Program-made: the position numbers and the translations under genes
Shown here: positions 22,524-34,749 of the stretch, one piece after another
How the letters are laid out: the number at the start of each line of letters is the position of its first letter
How positions within the stretch are numbered: the first letter of the stretch is position 1
The notes under the pieces: generated by a model
The model's database searches: none
Told to the model about the DNA's origin: nothing
What the model saw: only the letters and a program-made list of their open reading frames with translations
DNA from: Ariolimax columbianus
Taxonomy: Eukaryota > Mollusca > Gastropoda > Stylommatophora > Arionidae
Assembly (NCBI GenBank): GCA_036924085.1
Contig: JAVGWX010000003.1
Coordinates: 131,299,023-131,363,022, forward strand
Direction of reading: 5' to 3'
Length of the DNA stretch: 64,000 bases

Positions 22524-25500
22524 TTTGTTTGTCTTCAGATGACCACGTTAGCACTGTCACATATTTAAACAATATAACTGTCACATGACGACGTTACCAT
22601 AGTTACATAGGAAACATCTGTACAACAAATCTCCCCCATGGCCATGTTAGTACGTTTACATACGAAGCATCCAGATACACACAAACCCGCTACATGAACA
22701 ACATTGCTAAACATCCTTAACCATAACAGTGCATGAACTATTAAGTAGATTCAGCCTAATGTTAAAGAGTGGGGGCTGTAATTAAGCTCTTGTCTTGTAC
22801 GCAGCTAGAGAAATTGGGAAGTAATAGTTTTGGCTCAAGCTTGGTCTATTTTCCATTTCTGCAAATTGAGCGTGAGAAAGGATGTGCCAAAATAAATACT
22901 TTTGGGGTATTAAGTTGGCCCAATTTCCACAAACTCATCTCGTTTCTTGCAGCCAGGCACGTTCGTCTTTTGGACGGGCCAATTCAATTTCAGAGTGCCA
23001 ATTTCTTCACTGTATTTTATATTGTTCAATGAATATATGTTTCCCGACTGCTCAAATTAAATTATTGCCTTTACAATCGTTGTTGATAACATATTACCAT
23101 ATCTAGTAACAGCGATGATGTTTGACAATATCTATAGTTATCTTATTGTGTCTGGTCGTCAGGGGATTTTGTTAATTCTATGTCATCAGTGTCATCCAGC
23201 AATCTTGGCCCAGACTCAAGGACAAACAATATGTGCATGTAAAATTGTATGCTTGCAAAGGCAATCAGGTCATCTAAACAATACAGAAAGTGAACAATGA
23301 AGAAATCTAGCAAGAAGTCTGAACAACTTCATGCATGATACACATAGACAGAAAGAGAAGTGCGTTGATTGGGCGAATGATAGAACGTATCCAAACCTAC
23401 TGTCACACAATGCTGCAACACCAGATAAGATAGCTTCAGAGTAAGCGAAGAATGAGAACAAGATAGATTGGTAAAACACTGCATAGGCACAAACTGGAAA
23501 AAGGAAACTCAGACAGATTAATCGCGATGAAGCAGTGTACCCCATATAATGCAAAGCACCTGCGCACCATCTGACGACTTCATTGGACGCACCTCCTCTC
23601 GTTCCGTAATGACATTATTGGACGCAACCCTGCGTGACGTATAACGGCATAATTGAACGCACCTCGCTCGACACCTAACTACATAGTGGCCACACAAAAA
23701 CGAGATGATCTGATACGTGGATATATATCACTTAACAATATGTCTTCGATGTACGCGGTGAATGTGTTCCATAGGTTTCGACGCAAGTTGAAAAGTTGAA
23801 AATTAGATAAATGTACATCAGTTTCAAATTTGATTGAATACAAAACATAGGTTATATTTTGGTATGAATGCGTACTTTGTGGCTTGACTAATTCGACACA
23901 ACCTAAGCTTTTCTAATGTCCATTGTGATCGTTGTAAAGCCTGACCACCTTCCCAGCTGGCCTCCAGCGGAAGCACTTTCTGTGCACTGGCAGGACGATT
24001 TCTAAAGTAATGTTGAATATAAAGGATGAAGTTGCTAGCTCAAAACAACTTCCAATTTAGAATCCTATTACAATATGTGTTTTAGGTTGTTGTGGTACTT
24101 TTTATTTTCTTTCGAAAATGCTCGTTAGTACTCATTAATCTGGGTTTTTTCTGTGTATTGTTTTTAGGTCCCCGCGGAGGCTATGGGGTAGTATCGTAGA
24201 TATAGTTTTGTTATTGTCCTGATGGGGGTCACTGAACATCATCTTCATGTATTTTTATTGAAAAAAACTGTTCACCGCCTGCGTCTGTTACCGAGATTTA
24301 AAAGGGGAGCTAGAAAGAATAGCCATCTAACCTGCTTGGCAATCCGTAAGAGGCGATAACGGAAAGTCGAGCATGTGACTGGCTCCCCGATCCTTCAGAA
24401 GCTGCAAGCCACAAGGAGTATGAAAAAGTGGCCTACCCCTTAAAGTGGTAGAAGGAGACTAAACCAAGTTGCAAACTGCCTTAACGACCACGACATGAGT
24501 GGCTATAAGCCAGCTGACTAAGAGAGGAATTCCATTAGTTCAAATAGGTAATGCCTCTGAGGTGTTACCGGCAAAGACTCTGTGTGAGAGATATTAGAAA
24601 AAGGAATACTCCTTCAGTGACAACATGTCGTTAGCGGTAACTAACGGTGTGGATAGCCAGACTCCGGGCATTTCACTGAAACTACAATCATACTGAATAT
24701 GGAGAAGCATTTTGGGATTGAAACAATAAGTCCCTTTCTCAACAAGAATCTTACAAATGTGACTCTGGATTCATTGTAGACGTTGTCAATCACAAGCCAA
24801 ACACCGAGATAGTGTGTAGGTGAATTCACATTGCTGGAATGTTGGTAAATTAAGAACTTTTTTGCTACCCGTTTCATTCCTTCTCCATCTGTCAGTGTTG
24901 TTGTGTTTTTGTTATTGTTCAGCGCTGGCGTCTATTTGTTGAAACATTTATTGTTGGCATTTATTCTTGCCCATTTACCTGCTAAATTCTACAATAATAG
25001 GAAAAACAACAAACATGGAAGGCAACTGATACTCTTTAACCACATGCCCGACATAATATCAATACTGACTATTTTAAAACAATTAATTACACAAACTCTC
25101 ACCATGTTGTCTGTTTAAATTCCTGAGGTGTACTTTTAGAATCGAAAAGACTTTAATAGACAATATAACTGCCTATAGAACGTTGAGTATATATATATAT
25201 GACATTCATGTGAAATGTATGTCCTTGAAATTTGAACTCAGGAGCAGAACCTGCAGTGGGCATGCCCAAAATCACCGCAAATAGATACGTAAACATTACT
25301 ATTATAACCAATATTTATGTATTATTATTTTTTGAGATTCGGTGTCCTAGTGTTCGAAAGCTTGGTTTACGGTACCAACGAATCACATGGTGTTCAGATA
25401 TGCCGCAAGTTTTCCCCGGTGTTTTCTAATAGAACAAGTTGAAAATAATAGCAGAGATAGGGGCGCCCTGATGGCGGTTGTGTGAAACATTTTCCATTTC

Positions 25501-25740
25501 TGCTATAATTATTATTATTATTATTACTATTGTTATTATTATTTTACATACACATATCATCATAGGCGTTTCAGTCTCTATATATCATGCGAGTGACGCC
25601 CTGCAAGTTTTGTCTAGCTCTGTCTCCTGTATTTCGATACTGTCTGCTATGGTTGTAAAGGCCGATCCGCGAGTGACAGTCCCTACCACAGATCGTACAA
25701 CCATACTGAGGAGGCTGGCTTGCCTGGCTGTTCTTTGATC
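22524..25740. other. No gene recognised
   Basis: Mostly unique-looking AT-rich sequence. Three loose copies of an ATTGGACGCACCT-type word lie at 23575-23665. A GTAAGAGGCG-containing segment at 24300-24540 has the texture of a dispersed repeat but no second copy in the window. An (ATT)n run lies at 25508-25545. Frames of 60-94 residues here have no recognisable motif. Confidence 0.45.
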
Positions 25741-25744
25741 TCTT

Positions 25745-26721
25745 CAGTCTTTCCCTTTTCTCTCAAGCCAGAAGACCTCTACTGGCGTCAGCAGCCACTA
25801 TTCCCCCTCCTACTGACTGTCTCCAGATAGCTCGATCCTGAGAAATTTCTTCCAAGTTCTCGGATGGAATGTCACATGACTTCATGTCACTATTGCAAAC
25901 GTCCTTGAATCGCAGTGCAGGACGGCCGATTTTTTTAACTCTAATGGCTAGCTGTCCATAAAGTATATTCTTTGGCAGCCTCTCGTATTCCATTCGATAA
26001 ACATGTCCCAACCGCCGCAGACGTCGCTGGCTCAACATCGAGCACATGCTGTGAGTGTTTGCTCTCTGTAAGACCATATTATGTGGCACTCTCTTGCCAC
26101 AAAATCCCCAATATACGCCGTAGACACCTCATGTGAAAGGTGTTCAGCCGCCGTTCCTGTTTAGTTTAAGTGCTCCAAGTCTCGCGTCCATACATGAGAG
26201 TGCCAAGAACGAAAGTCTGATAGATCTGGACCTTTGTGCAGTGAGACAGCGCAGTGTTTTCCCAGACTCTCTTCGTTAGGCGAGCTATGGCGGTACTTGC
26301 CCTGCCAAGCCTACTGTCTATCTCCTTGTCGAGCGAGAGAATGTTGCTGATGACAAACCCCAGATAAGTGAAACTGTTGACGACCTCCAGAGTGATGCCA
26401 TCAATCCTTATGGATGGCGTAGTGGTAATGACCTGTGCGCAGACCTTTGTCTTTTCCTGACTTATGGTGAGACTAAACTGCTTGCACCCCTCGGAGAATC
26501 TGTCTCCCAGTCTCTGCAGGGACTCTTCCTTATTTTGTCACCAGACTACATCATCCGCAAATAGCATCTCCCTAATGAGAACTGTCCTCACATTTGTCCT
26601 CGCACGCAGTCGGGATAGATTAAGCAGCCACCCATCTTTCATGGTGTGCAGATAAACACCGTCCACATGTGTCGTAAGCGTAGGATAGGAGCATGGAGAA
26701 GAAGATCCCTGCAATTTTCTT

Positions 26722-26730
<9 letters not shown>
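25745..26730 (-). pseudogene. Decayed LINE RT, palm to C-terminus
   Basis: The minus strand, from high to low coordinates, gives FFSMLLSYA, LSRLRARTNVRTVLIREMLF, the catalytic box LFADDVVW with both Asp present, then a TGA stop just after it. GCKQFSLTISQEKTKV follows, then SFTYLGFVIS, IARLTKRVWENTALS, VLGTLMYGRETW, RCLRRILGI, SQRRLRRLGHVYRM, LPKNILYGQL, RPALRFKDVCNSDMK and DRAIWRQSV. Frameshifts separate some of these. The 3' portion from about 26089 to 25763 stays open. This is the CRxLRxILGI / RRLRxLGHVxRM / ALRFKDVCKxDMK lineage common in invertebrate and fish genomes. The endonuclease and fingers are missing, and the left edge lies near the (CT)n(TA)n run. Non-functional. Confidence 0.88.
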
Positions 26731-26801
<71 letters not shown>

Positions 26802-26802
26802 T
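26718..26802. repeat. (CT)n followed by (TA)n microsatellite
   Basis: A run of CT dinucleotides at about 26720-26746 is joined to a pure TA tract to about 26798. Confidence 0.97.
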
Positions 26803-27084
26803 TTTTATTCAAGTGAAAGCAAAACGCACCCACTACAGCTGACATCCTAACAGAAAGCATGTGTCAAACATATATATGCTCTTTGAAATGAAAATTCTGT
26901 AGCACTTTGCTTCTTACATGATCCAGTCGTTCCACCTGGACCATGCAAAATCCTAATCGCCTTTTACAACTTGTAAACTAGATGACCCACTGAAGCTCAC
27001 ATTTCCTTCTCTAAATGAGGCCCCAGATTCCAGACCGCAAAATTCCGATCTATTTGAAGGAAATGTTCCCACCCCAATCGGGCA

Positions 27085-27365
27085 TTGTGTTGTTGTTGTG
27101 TAAAGTGTTTGCCTCTCTGTATTCTATTGTTGGAAGCCAGCTCCTCCCCGCCTCGGGCCGCAGCCTTGTATGTGATATTTGACGTATTAACCAGTGCTTG
27201 GATGCATGTGTATGTCTGCATGTATATATGCTAGTTAAGGAGATCTCAGAGGTATACCTAACCGAAATGCTTTGGAAAGGTGTCACAGTGAAAGAGGGTA
27301 TGAAAGTTATGTAAGAGTTTGATTGTTGAACAGAGTCAAATGAAACAGTGTGAGGTAAGAAGAGA
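27085..27365 (+). repeat. Dispersed repeat family B, copy 1
   Basis: Contains ACCAGTGCTTGGATG, GTATGAAAGTTATG and TTGTTGAACAGAGTCAAATG in the same order and spacing as at 40215-40475. No coding evidence. The two copies diverge clearly, so the family is old. Confidence 0.7.
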
Positions 27366-28325
27366 GAGCTGGTATGCACGAGTTCTTGTTTCTGACATCA
27401 GTGTTACAGTTTCTTTTACATATTTTTTTTAAATTGACGTATGCAGGGGATTTTCCGTCCTCGCGTCCTTTTGTTCCCTAACTTATAATCAGGTACCCAT
27501 ATACATCTAGGTAAAGCATGTCAGTAACGTCTAACGAACTTGGTATTTAAGCTGTGAGAATTGAGTGTTCGACCACTAATATAACTTGACCAGTCGCACC
27601 ACTTCTACCATGGAGTGTAGATTTTTTCTGGTCTGTTTCTTATAGTTTATATTTTATATGTGTTGAGTTAGCCGACTCCATGCCTAACCACTATACATGT
27701 ATACATACATATATATGTATAGACGTCAGGTCCTGCTGACCTTACTCGTGTGCTTTGTTGGTATGGTTGAATTGTTCTTTACTTTTGAATGGCTTGTCTA
27801 TTTTTGTTGAAGTTTTTGTCACATAAAATTTCTACAGGAAGAGGTAGCCAATCCCATGCCCAACCCATCATACGACATGCTTCACATGTTTACAGTGTTA
27901 GAATCATGCACTCACCTTGTCTGTCCCCATTACCCTTTTCATGAGTACGAACGTCGTATTTGTGTTCAAATGACCGCATTCTCGCCTGTTTGTTGCCGAG
28001 ATCGGGCAACATCTGCTTGATTAAGGGATAGCACCAATTACCTATGTTCAGCATGTTATTACTGGCAGTGTGAGTGGGCGAGTAGTCTATGGATAAATGT
28101 CTATCTTGCGTGTGTTCCACACATAACCATACATTTAAATTCAGATGTGAAATGAAGAAAAACTATATGAGAAAATAGCATACATATCAGATCAATTCGA
28201 AACACACAAACAGCCATTTACACACTTCCGCTTTCACCTACACACTCCCCATCCATCTTCACAATTCCAGACCCAATGAAACATTCCCACACCCATCTAA
28301 AGACGTCCACATTCATCTACCACAC
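27366..28325. other. No gene recognised
   Basis: Unique-looking AT-rich sequence. A short ATACATACATATATATG patch lies near 27705. Confidence 0.45.
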
Positions 28326-28329
28326 CTTC

Positions 28330-29075
28330 CCATTCATTTACACACTCTATGACCTATCTACACAATAAGCTTATCTACACATTTCCGTGCTCATCTACAC
28401 AGACCACTATCCCCCTACACAATCCCAGACAAATTTACACATTATCACATCTATCTTCACACAATCCCACACATATTTACATACTACCGCACCTATCTAC
28501 AAACACACTCCCATACATATTTACACACTATCACATTATCTTCACACAACCCCACACATATTCACAAACTACCACACATATCTGCACACTACCACACCTA
28601 TCTAAACATCTTCCCACACATATTTACACACTACCACACCTATCTAAACATCTTCCCATACATATTTACACACTACCACACCTATCTAAACATCTTCCCA
28701 CACCTATTTACACACTACCACACCTATCTAAACATCTTCCCACACAAATTTACACACTACCACACCTATATAAACATCTTCCCACACATATTTACACACT
28801 ACCACACCTATCTAAACATCTTCCCACACCTATTTACACACTACCACACCTATCTAAACATCTTCCCACACAAATTTACACACTACCACACCTATCTAAA
28901 CATCTTCCCACACATATTTACACACTACCACACCTATCTAAACATCTTCCCACACATATTTACACACTACCACACCTATCTAAACATCTTCCCACACATA
29001 TTTACACACTACCACACCTATCTAAACATCTTCCCACACATATTTACACACTACCACACCTATCTAAACAAGTTC
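28330..29075. repeat. 42-bp minisatellite (CA-rich)
   Basis: The unit contains CACACCTATCTAAACATCTT, CCCACACATA and TTTACACACTAC. About 12 good units lie at 28570-29070, with degenerate units before. Because 42 is a multiple of 3, the plus frame HLSKHLPTHIYTLP stays open for 272 residues. This is a repeat artefact. Confidence 0.94.
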
Positions 29076-29199
29076 ACTCCTATTTTGTTTTCAACACTGC
29101 CACACACGTTGAGAATATATTCTTCTTTTTCTTCATCGAACGCAGTCAGACATCAACCTTTAGTTGAGAATATGATAAACGTATAACCGATATTGTATG

Positions 29200-29415
29200 T
29201 AGAACCAGATGAACACCAACACACCAGAGCCACATGGACATAAACACCAGCCATCCACAACCACAACCACATAGACATGCACACCAGCCAACCACAACCA
29301 CAAAGAAAGGTACACCAGTCAACCACAATGATATTACACCAGCACTCCACCTATATTGACCTGAACCTACCGACACCCACTAAACTGAGCGCACACCAAT
29401 ACAGCTCCACACATC
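29200..29415. repeat. Degenerate CCACAACCACA / ACACCAGCC tandem tract
   Basis: Loose repeats of CACCAGCCAACCACAACCAC with decaying edges. Confidence 0.6.
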
Positions 29416-29495
29416 GCCCCGTACACTATAATCCCCACAAGCCCACAAAACAGTACTTGTCATATTGAATTCACGCGAAGTTCTCCGCAGCCAAG

Positions 29496-29515
29496 CCCCC
29501 CCCCCCCCCCCCCCC
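29496..29515. repeat. C20 homopolymer
   Basis: Twenty consecutive C residues. Confidence 0.97.
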
Positions 29516-29689
29516 TTTCCCATACCACCCCGTCACAGCAGTCAAATGTCAGATGAAATTATAGGCGCCCATTAATTCATTGGCCAATTACAAGCGGAAG
29601 TGGATGGGAACTGGGAACCATGGGAAACTGCTCGCTGCGGGCGGGGTGAAGGAAGGAGAGGATAGCGTTTCTAGGAGCCTCCATTTCTT

Positions 29690-29780
29690 TGTCTGTGTGT
29701 GCGTGAGAGTTAGTATGTGGGCATGTATCTGTAGGTGTGTGGGTGCGTGTGTGTGTGTGTGTATGCGTGTGCGTATCAAT
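29690..29780. repeat. GT-rich microsatellite
   Basis: Irregular (TG)n with GTGTGTGTGTGTGTATGCG. Open frames on both strands are artefacts. Confidence 0.8.
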
Positions 29781-29884
29781 CAATGATTGCTATACTATTA
29801 TTTTAATCCTCAAGGAGGTTCTTAATGTTGTCATTTCCGGAAGTGAAACTAAGGATGCGCTTTCTATTCTTACCCCCACGGCAT

Positions 29885-30410
29885 TGCGGAACACATAACC
29901 AATGACAGCAAACATGTATTCTATGACAGTAAACATACAATCTCTGACTGGAACATATAGTTGATTACAGTAAACTTACAACCTCCGACAGGAAACATAT
30001 AGTCTCCGAAAGTAAAAAGTACATCTGGTATCAGGCATATAGTCTCTGACAGTAAACGTACAACCTCTGACATTAAACATATATTCTTTGACTACAAACA
30101 TTTGGTTATTGACTGCAAACATATAGTCTCTGAGAGCAAACGTATAGTCTCCCGTAGCAACAATATAACCTCTGACAGCAGACATTTAACGTCTGACAGG
30201 CAGCAAAATAAACTCTGACAAAAAATATATAACATCTGATAGCAAACATATAGCCTCCAACAAAAACATGTTGCGTTTCTTCGAGTAAACATATAACTTC
30301 TGACATCATACATATAGTATCTTCGATCAAACATGAAACCTCTGACAGCAAAAATATATCCTCTGACAGCAGACAGGTAACCTCTAACAGGAGACACGTA
30401 ACCTCATATT
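29885..30410. repeat. 21-bp degenerate minisatellite
   Basis: The unit is approximately AACATATAGTCTCTGACAGTA. Units are strongly diverged. Confidence 0.85.
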
Positions 30411-30890
30411 ACAACATATAACCTCAAACAGCAACATATAACCTCATGTAGCAACATATAACCTCAAACAGCAGCATATAACCTCAAACAGCAACATATA
30501 ACCTCTAAAAGGAGACACGTAACCTCATATAGCAACATATAACCTCATGTAGCAACATATAACCTCAAACAGCAACATATAACCTCATGTAGCAATATAT
30601 AACCTCAAACAGCAACATATAACCTTATGTAGCAACATATAACCTCAAACAGCAACATATAACCTATAACAGGAGACACGTAACCTCATATAGCAGCATA
30701 TAACCTAATGTAGCAACATATAACCTCAAACAGCAACATATAACCTCATGTAGCAACATATAACCTCAAACAGCAACATATAACCTCAGATAGCAACATA
30801 TAACCTCATGTAGCAACATATAACCTCAAACAGCAACATATAACCTCAGATAGCAACATATAACCTCAAACAGCCAAATAAAACCTCAAA
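30411..30890. repeat. 20-bp minisatellite
   Basis: The units AACATATAACCTCAAACAGC and AACATATAACCTCATGTAGC alternate, giving a 40-bp dimer in places. Longer GGAGACACGTAACCTCATAT units recur near 30390, 30510 and 30673. Confidence 0.92.
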
Positions 30891-31312
30891 CAGTAGGCAT
30901 GTAACCCCAGACAGCAAACACATCACCTCTGATAGCGGACATATAATCTCTGACATCAAATATACAACTTCTAATAGCGGACATATAATCTCTGATCGCA
31001 AACACATAATCTCCGACAGCAAACATAATCTCTGACCGCAAACATATAATCTCCGACAGCAAACATATAATCTCTGATAGCGGACATATAACCTCTGATA
31101 GCGAACATATAACCTCTGAATGCGGACATATAACCTCTGATAGCGAACATATAACCTCTGATAGCGGACATATAACCTCTGATAGCGGACATATAATCTC
31201 CGACAGCAAACATATAACCTCTGACGGGAAACACATAACTTCTGATAGCGAACATATAACCTCTGATAGCGGACATATAATTTCTGAGAGCAAATTTATA
31301 ACCTCTAAACAT
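30891..31312. repeat. 21-bp minisatellite
   Basis: The unit is GACATATAACCTCTGATAGCG, sharing ACATATAACCTC with the preceding arrays. Its 7-codon cycle leaves minus-strand frames open (SEVICPL repeats); not a gene. Confidence 0.93.
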
Positions 31313-32200
31313 CAGTTCCTGGCCTTCCTCCAGCGGAAGTGTTCATACTTTAACCAGATGAAGAGGTCATATGCAAGTCTGTGATGACCCTAACAGCAGA
31401 ATGTTCTGGGATAGTAAAACTTGTAAGCCATAATTCATCATACTACAAACTACCTGCTACCTTCCAGGTAGTCTGGAGTCAGTCTACGGCTTCGGAGAGC
31501 TGTACCGACTCAAATGGTTTGCTGTTGTAAACGAATGTTCTTTGGTCTATAGCTGGGCGCAAATATTGCACCTCACCTTTAGAACTCAGCTCAGAAAAAA
31601 CTGCATTCAAATGAAGGAGTACACGTTGAATAAGAAACTGAAGGTTTGAGTGAGCCGTTTACGTTTTCAGTTTTACTTTTCAGGGTGTGACCTGGACGGG
31701 CTGGAGGGAATGACGGGGTGGGTGGTTTGGTATGGGAGTGTTGCTAAGAGTTTTAAAAATCTCCTGTGGGATTATTTTTGTTGCTGTTATTTCTGAGTTT
31801 TTCTCTTGGGTTTGGGTTATATTGACTTCACACATGGCATGGGGCAGGCCTGTGCAAATCACTCTACAGGATGGCTGTCACAAGACAGTTCTCATGTAAT
31901 GCTCAGGACAGGTCTAACACTTCATTAAGTCATTTGTTTCCTACTCTCACACCATCATATGACCTTCGACCCTGTGGTTAAAGCAGCAAGTCCCGCGTTT
32001 GTTTTCCGCCTCAGTAAAGTCAGCAAAAACGTCCCAGCGTCCAAGAGCATGATGTCTTGGTTTCTTCTCTTCTGTCCAATCTCACTCTGTGTTAACAGAT
32101 TAACAGACAGTCTGTTCCATGCATCATTCCATACATTAATGATGATGTTTTAACAACTAGGCCAGATCTCATAATCGTTCATTCCTTCTTCTATCTGTCT
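31313..32200. other. No gene recognised
   Basis: Unique-looking sequence between the 21-bp array and the CT-rich block. No motif found. Confidence 0.45.
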
Positions 32201-32336
32201 CTCTCCACACTTATTCAATTTGTTGCTCTGTCAATTACAACTTTCTGTCTCTTCGAACTACATATATCTGTCTCTTTCCAAACGTCTCTTTCTCGCTCTT
32301 TATCTCTCTCTCTCTGCAAACTTTTCTCTTTCTCAC

Positions 32337-32372
<36 letters not shown>

Positions 32373-32831
32373 AACGTCTTCAATGTATCTCTCTGCAAAC
32401 ATAATATTTCTTCCTCTCTTTGATTACCATCAATACGTCTCTAAACAAACATAGTATGTCTCTCTCTCTCTTAACTTCTTCTGTCTTCCTCTCTCTATTA
32501 CTTTCTCTCTCTCTCTCTCTCTCTCTCTATGTGAGCGTCTTTAATATGTCTCTCTGCATACATTTTCTATATTTTTCTCTCTAATCATCTACTATTTGTT
32601 AATCTGTCTTATATCTGCTACCCTTTCCATCCGCCTATCTCTCTCTCTCTCTAGAATTTGTTTCTCTGTCTCTCGCTCTCTAAATGGCTTTAATATGTTT
32701 CTAAGCAAGCATATTATATCTGTCTCTCTTTCTAAACGTTTTCTATGTCTCTATCTGTCTAAATATCTGACATATGTCTCTCTCTGAACGTCTTCAATAT
32801 GTCTCTAACGAAACATATTAAGTTACACTAA

Positions 32832-32881
<50 letters not shown>

Positions 32882-33085
32882 CTGAACGTCTTTAATATGT
32901 CTCCCTGCAAACAAATTCCAAACTTCTTCACAGCGTTGCTCTCTAAATTACTACTTTCTGTCTATCTACGAACATTTTCTATTCGTCTCTCTCCAGACTT
33001 CTTAAATCCCATGTTTCTTCCATATGCCGATCTCTAATTATTTGCAAGATGTCTCTCTCTCTCTCTCTCTAAACTTATTAAATCT
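32200..33085. repeat. CT-rich block with repeated (CT)n cores
   Basis: (CT)n runs at about 32338-32372, 32505-32528, 32640-32652, 32836-32872 and 33050-33070 are separated by related words such as TAAACGTCTTCAATATGTCT and CTGCAAACA. This suggests an ancient long-period array built around a microsatellite. Confidence 0.8.
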
Positions 33086-33419
33086 GCCTCTCTCCAAATT
33101 GATCTCTCTGTCCTCCTCCAAAATAACATCCGTTGGCTCTCCTACGGAAAGGACAAACAAACCCGACAGCCAGTTTTTAAACCGCTCACGCAGAAATCCC
33201 ACTATTGTCTCCAGCTTGCGAAAACAGCGGGATACACTAGCAGGTTTTCAAACACACCATTTACATCTGGCGAGCTCTAATGAAGCAGTGAAGATCCTAT
33301 AATAGCAGAGCTGTTTGCAGATGTTCATCATGGTGGTACAAGTCAGTTGAGGCTGTGCTGTGTATGCCTTTTTCGGTAATTACATATTCTACAGTTAAAA
33401 CAAGAAAAACAAGTGAAAA

Positions 33420-34390
33420 TTGTTCACGTACCTGAGTAACATAATCTCAACAGATGGCAAAGGCGAAACCGAAATTTTAAAAACAGATGCAATAAAATAA
33501 TGCAAATTATTAGGCAAATATCTCCAATATTACAATGTAAAAACGTTACAATGGATACAAAAAAGAACGATACACAGCACAATATTCCTATCCACATTGT
33601 GCTATCAGTGCCAGAAGTGGACATTTACCTCATTACAGAAACATCGTAGCAACAGAAATGGAATGCCTGCATAGAATGCTTGTGGTAACAAGAAAAGATA
33701 TAATCATAATTGAAGATATAAGGAGACAAGGAGGTACACCACTAGTGCTAGACCTCATCAAGAGACAAGCAGGTACAACACCTGTGCTAGACCTCATCAA
33801 GAGACAAGCAGGTACAACACCAGTGCAAGACCTCATCAGGAGACAACTAGGTACAACACCAGTGCTAGACCTCATCAAGAGACAACTAGGTACACCACTA
33901 GTGCTAGACCTCATCAAGAGACAAGCAGGTACAACACCAGTACTAGACCTCGTCAAGAGACAAGCAGATACAACACCAGTGCTAGACCTCATCAAGAGAC
34001 AAGCAGGTACAGCACCAGTACTAGACCTCATCAAGAGACAAGCAGGTACAACACCAGTGCTAGACCTCATCAAGAGACAAGCAGGTACAGCACCAGTACT
34101 AGACCTCATCAAGAGACAAGCAGGTACATCACCTGTGCTAGGCCTCATTAAGAGACAGCAAAGGAAATGTTTCAACGACGTGACATGTAAAACACCAGAC
34201 AGTATTTCTCAGAAAGCAATGCTAAACTGATAAAATGAACACACAGCCAAGGATCGTCCACATTAAAAGATTGATAGAAGAAATAACAGAACCAGTAAAG
34301 CTTCCCGTGTACGAAGCACATACTATGAACCGGTCAAGAAACCTCTTCCTAATATGACACTGAAAGGCACAAGCAGGACAGATAAGCGAA
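33420..34390 (+). pseudogene. Decayed LINE RT C-terminal ORF with eleven in-frame 39-bp repeats
   Basis: The plus strand begins with RT thumb remnants matching the element at 2.1-3.0 kb: YLSNIISTDGKGETEI, then QKRTIHSTIFLSTLCYQCQ, with frame breaks. From 33658 a 190-residue open frame reads ECLHRMLVVTRKDIIIIEDIRR, the usual RCLRRMLGITRKDRIRNEDIR segment. It then runs into GGTPLVLDLIKRQ and ten more 13-residue units (AGTTPVLDLIKRQ and variants). It exits as QQRKCFNDV...TPDSISQKAML before a stop near 34228. Downstream scraps (KASRVRSTYYEPVKK) continue to about 34390. The expansion sits exactly where ordinary members have a single VGTxPVLDLIKRxQxxWxGH segment. No catalytic box is present and the 5' part is missing. 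Confidence 0.85.
33725..34153 (+). repeat. 39-bp minisatellite, exactly 11 units, in frame with a LINE ORF
   Basis: GACAAGCAGGTACAACACC-type starts recur every 39 bases from 33725 to the next incomplete unit at 34154. Differences cluster at a few sites (ACACCAGTGC, GCACCAGTAC, CCACTAGTGC), and some are shared by alternate units. Confidence 0.95.
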
Positions 34391-34579
34391 AAGAAAAATA
34401 AGACAGTTGAATTCAGTATTTATTACGATAAGTACAAAACACAAGAAACAAGAGCGCGTGTTATACTTGAGCATGTTGCAAACTCAAGGCAGACAAAGGC
34501 AAAGGCCGCCGTCCATCGTAGATGATGATGGCATAATTAATTTTGCTAGTGCTATTTTTAGTAAGCATTAACTGCGCTA

Positions 34580-34725
34580 CTTTTTATCCTCACTCTCTCG
34601 TCTCGAGCCGCCTGACCCCAGTGGCATGTCAAGGACAAGACGACTAGGAGTCCGGAGTCGAATCCACACCACCTGATCACGAGGCCGACGGTTTAACCAC
34701 TCCGCCACTAAATCCCCATTGTTGC
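34580..34725 (-). repeat. tRNA-derived SINE head
   Basis: On the minus strand GTGGCGGAGTGGTTAAACCG (A box of Ser/Leu-tRNA type) is followed by GTGTGGATTCGACTCCGGA (B box). The body continues to about 34580 and matches 16965-17040. Confidence 0.7.
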
Positions 34726-34749
34726 AAACTACAGGACCGAATTCAATCA

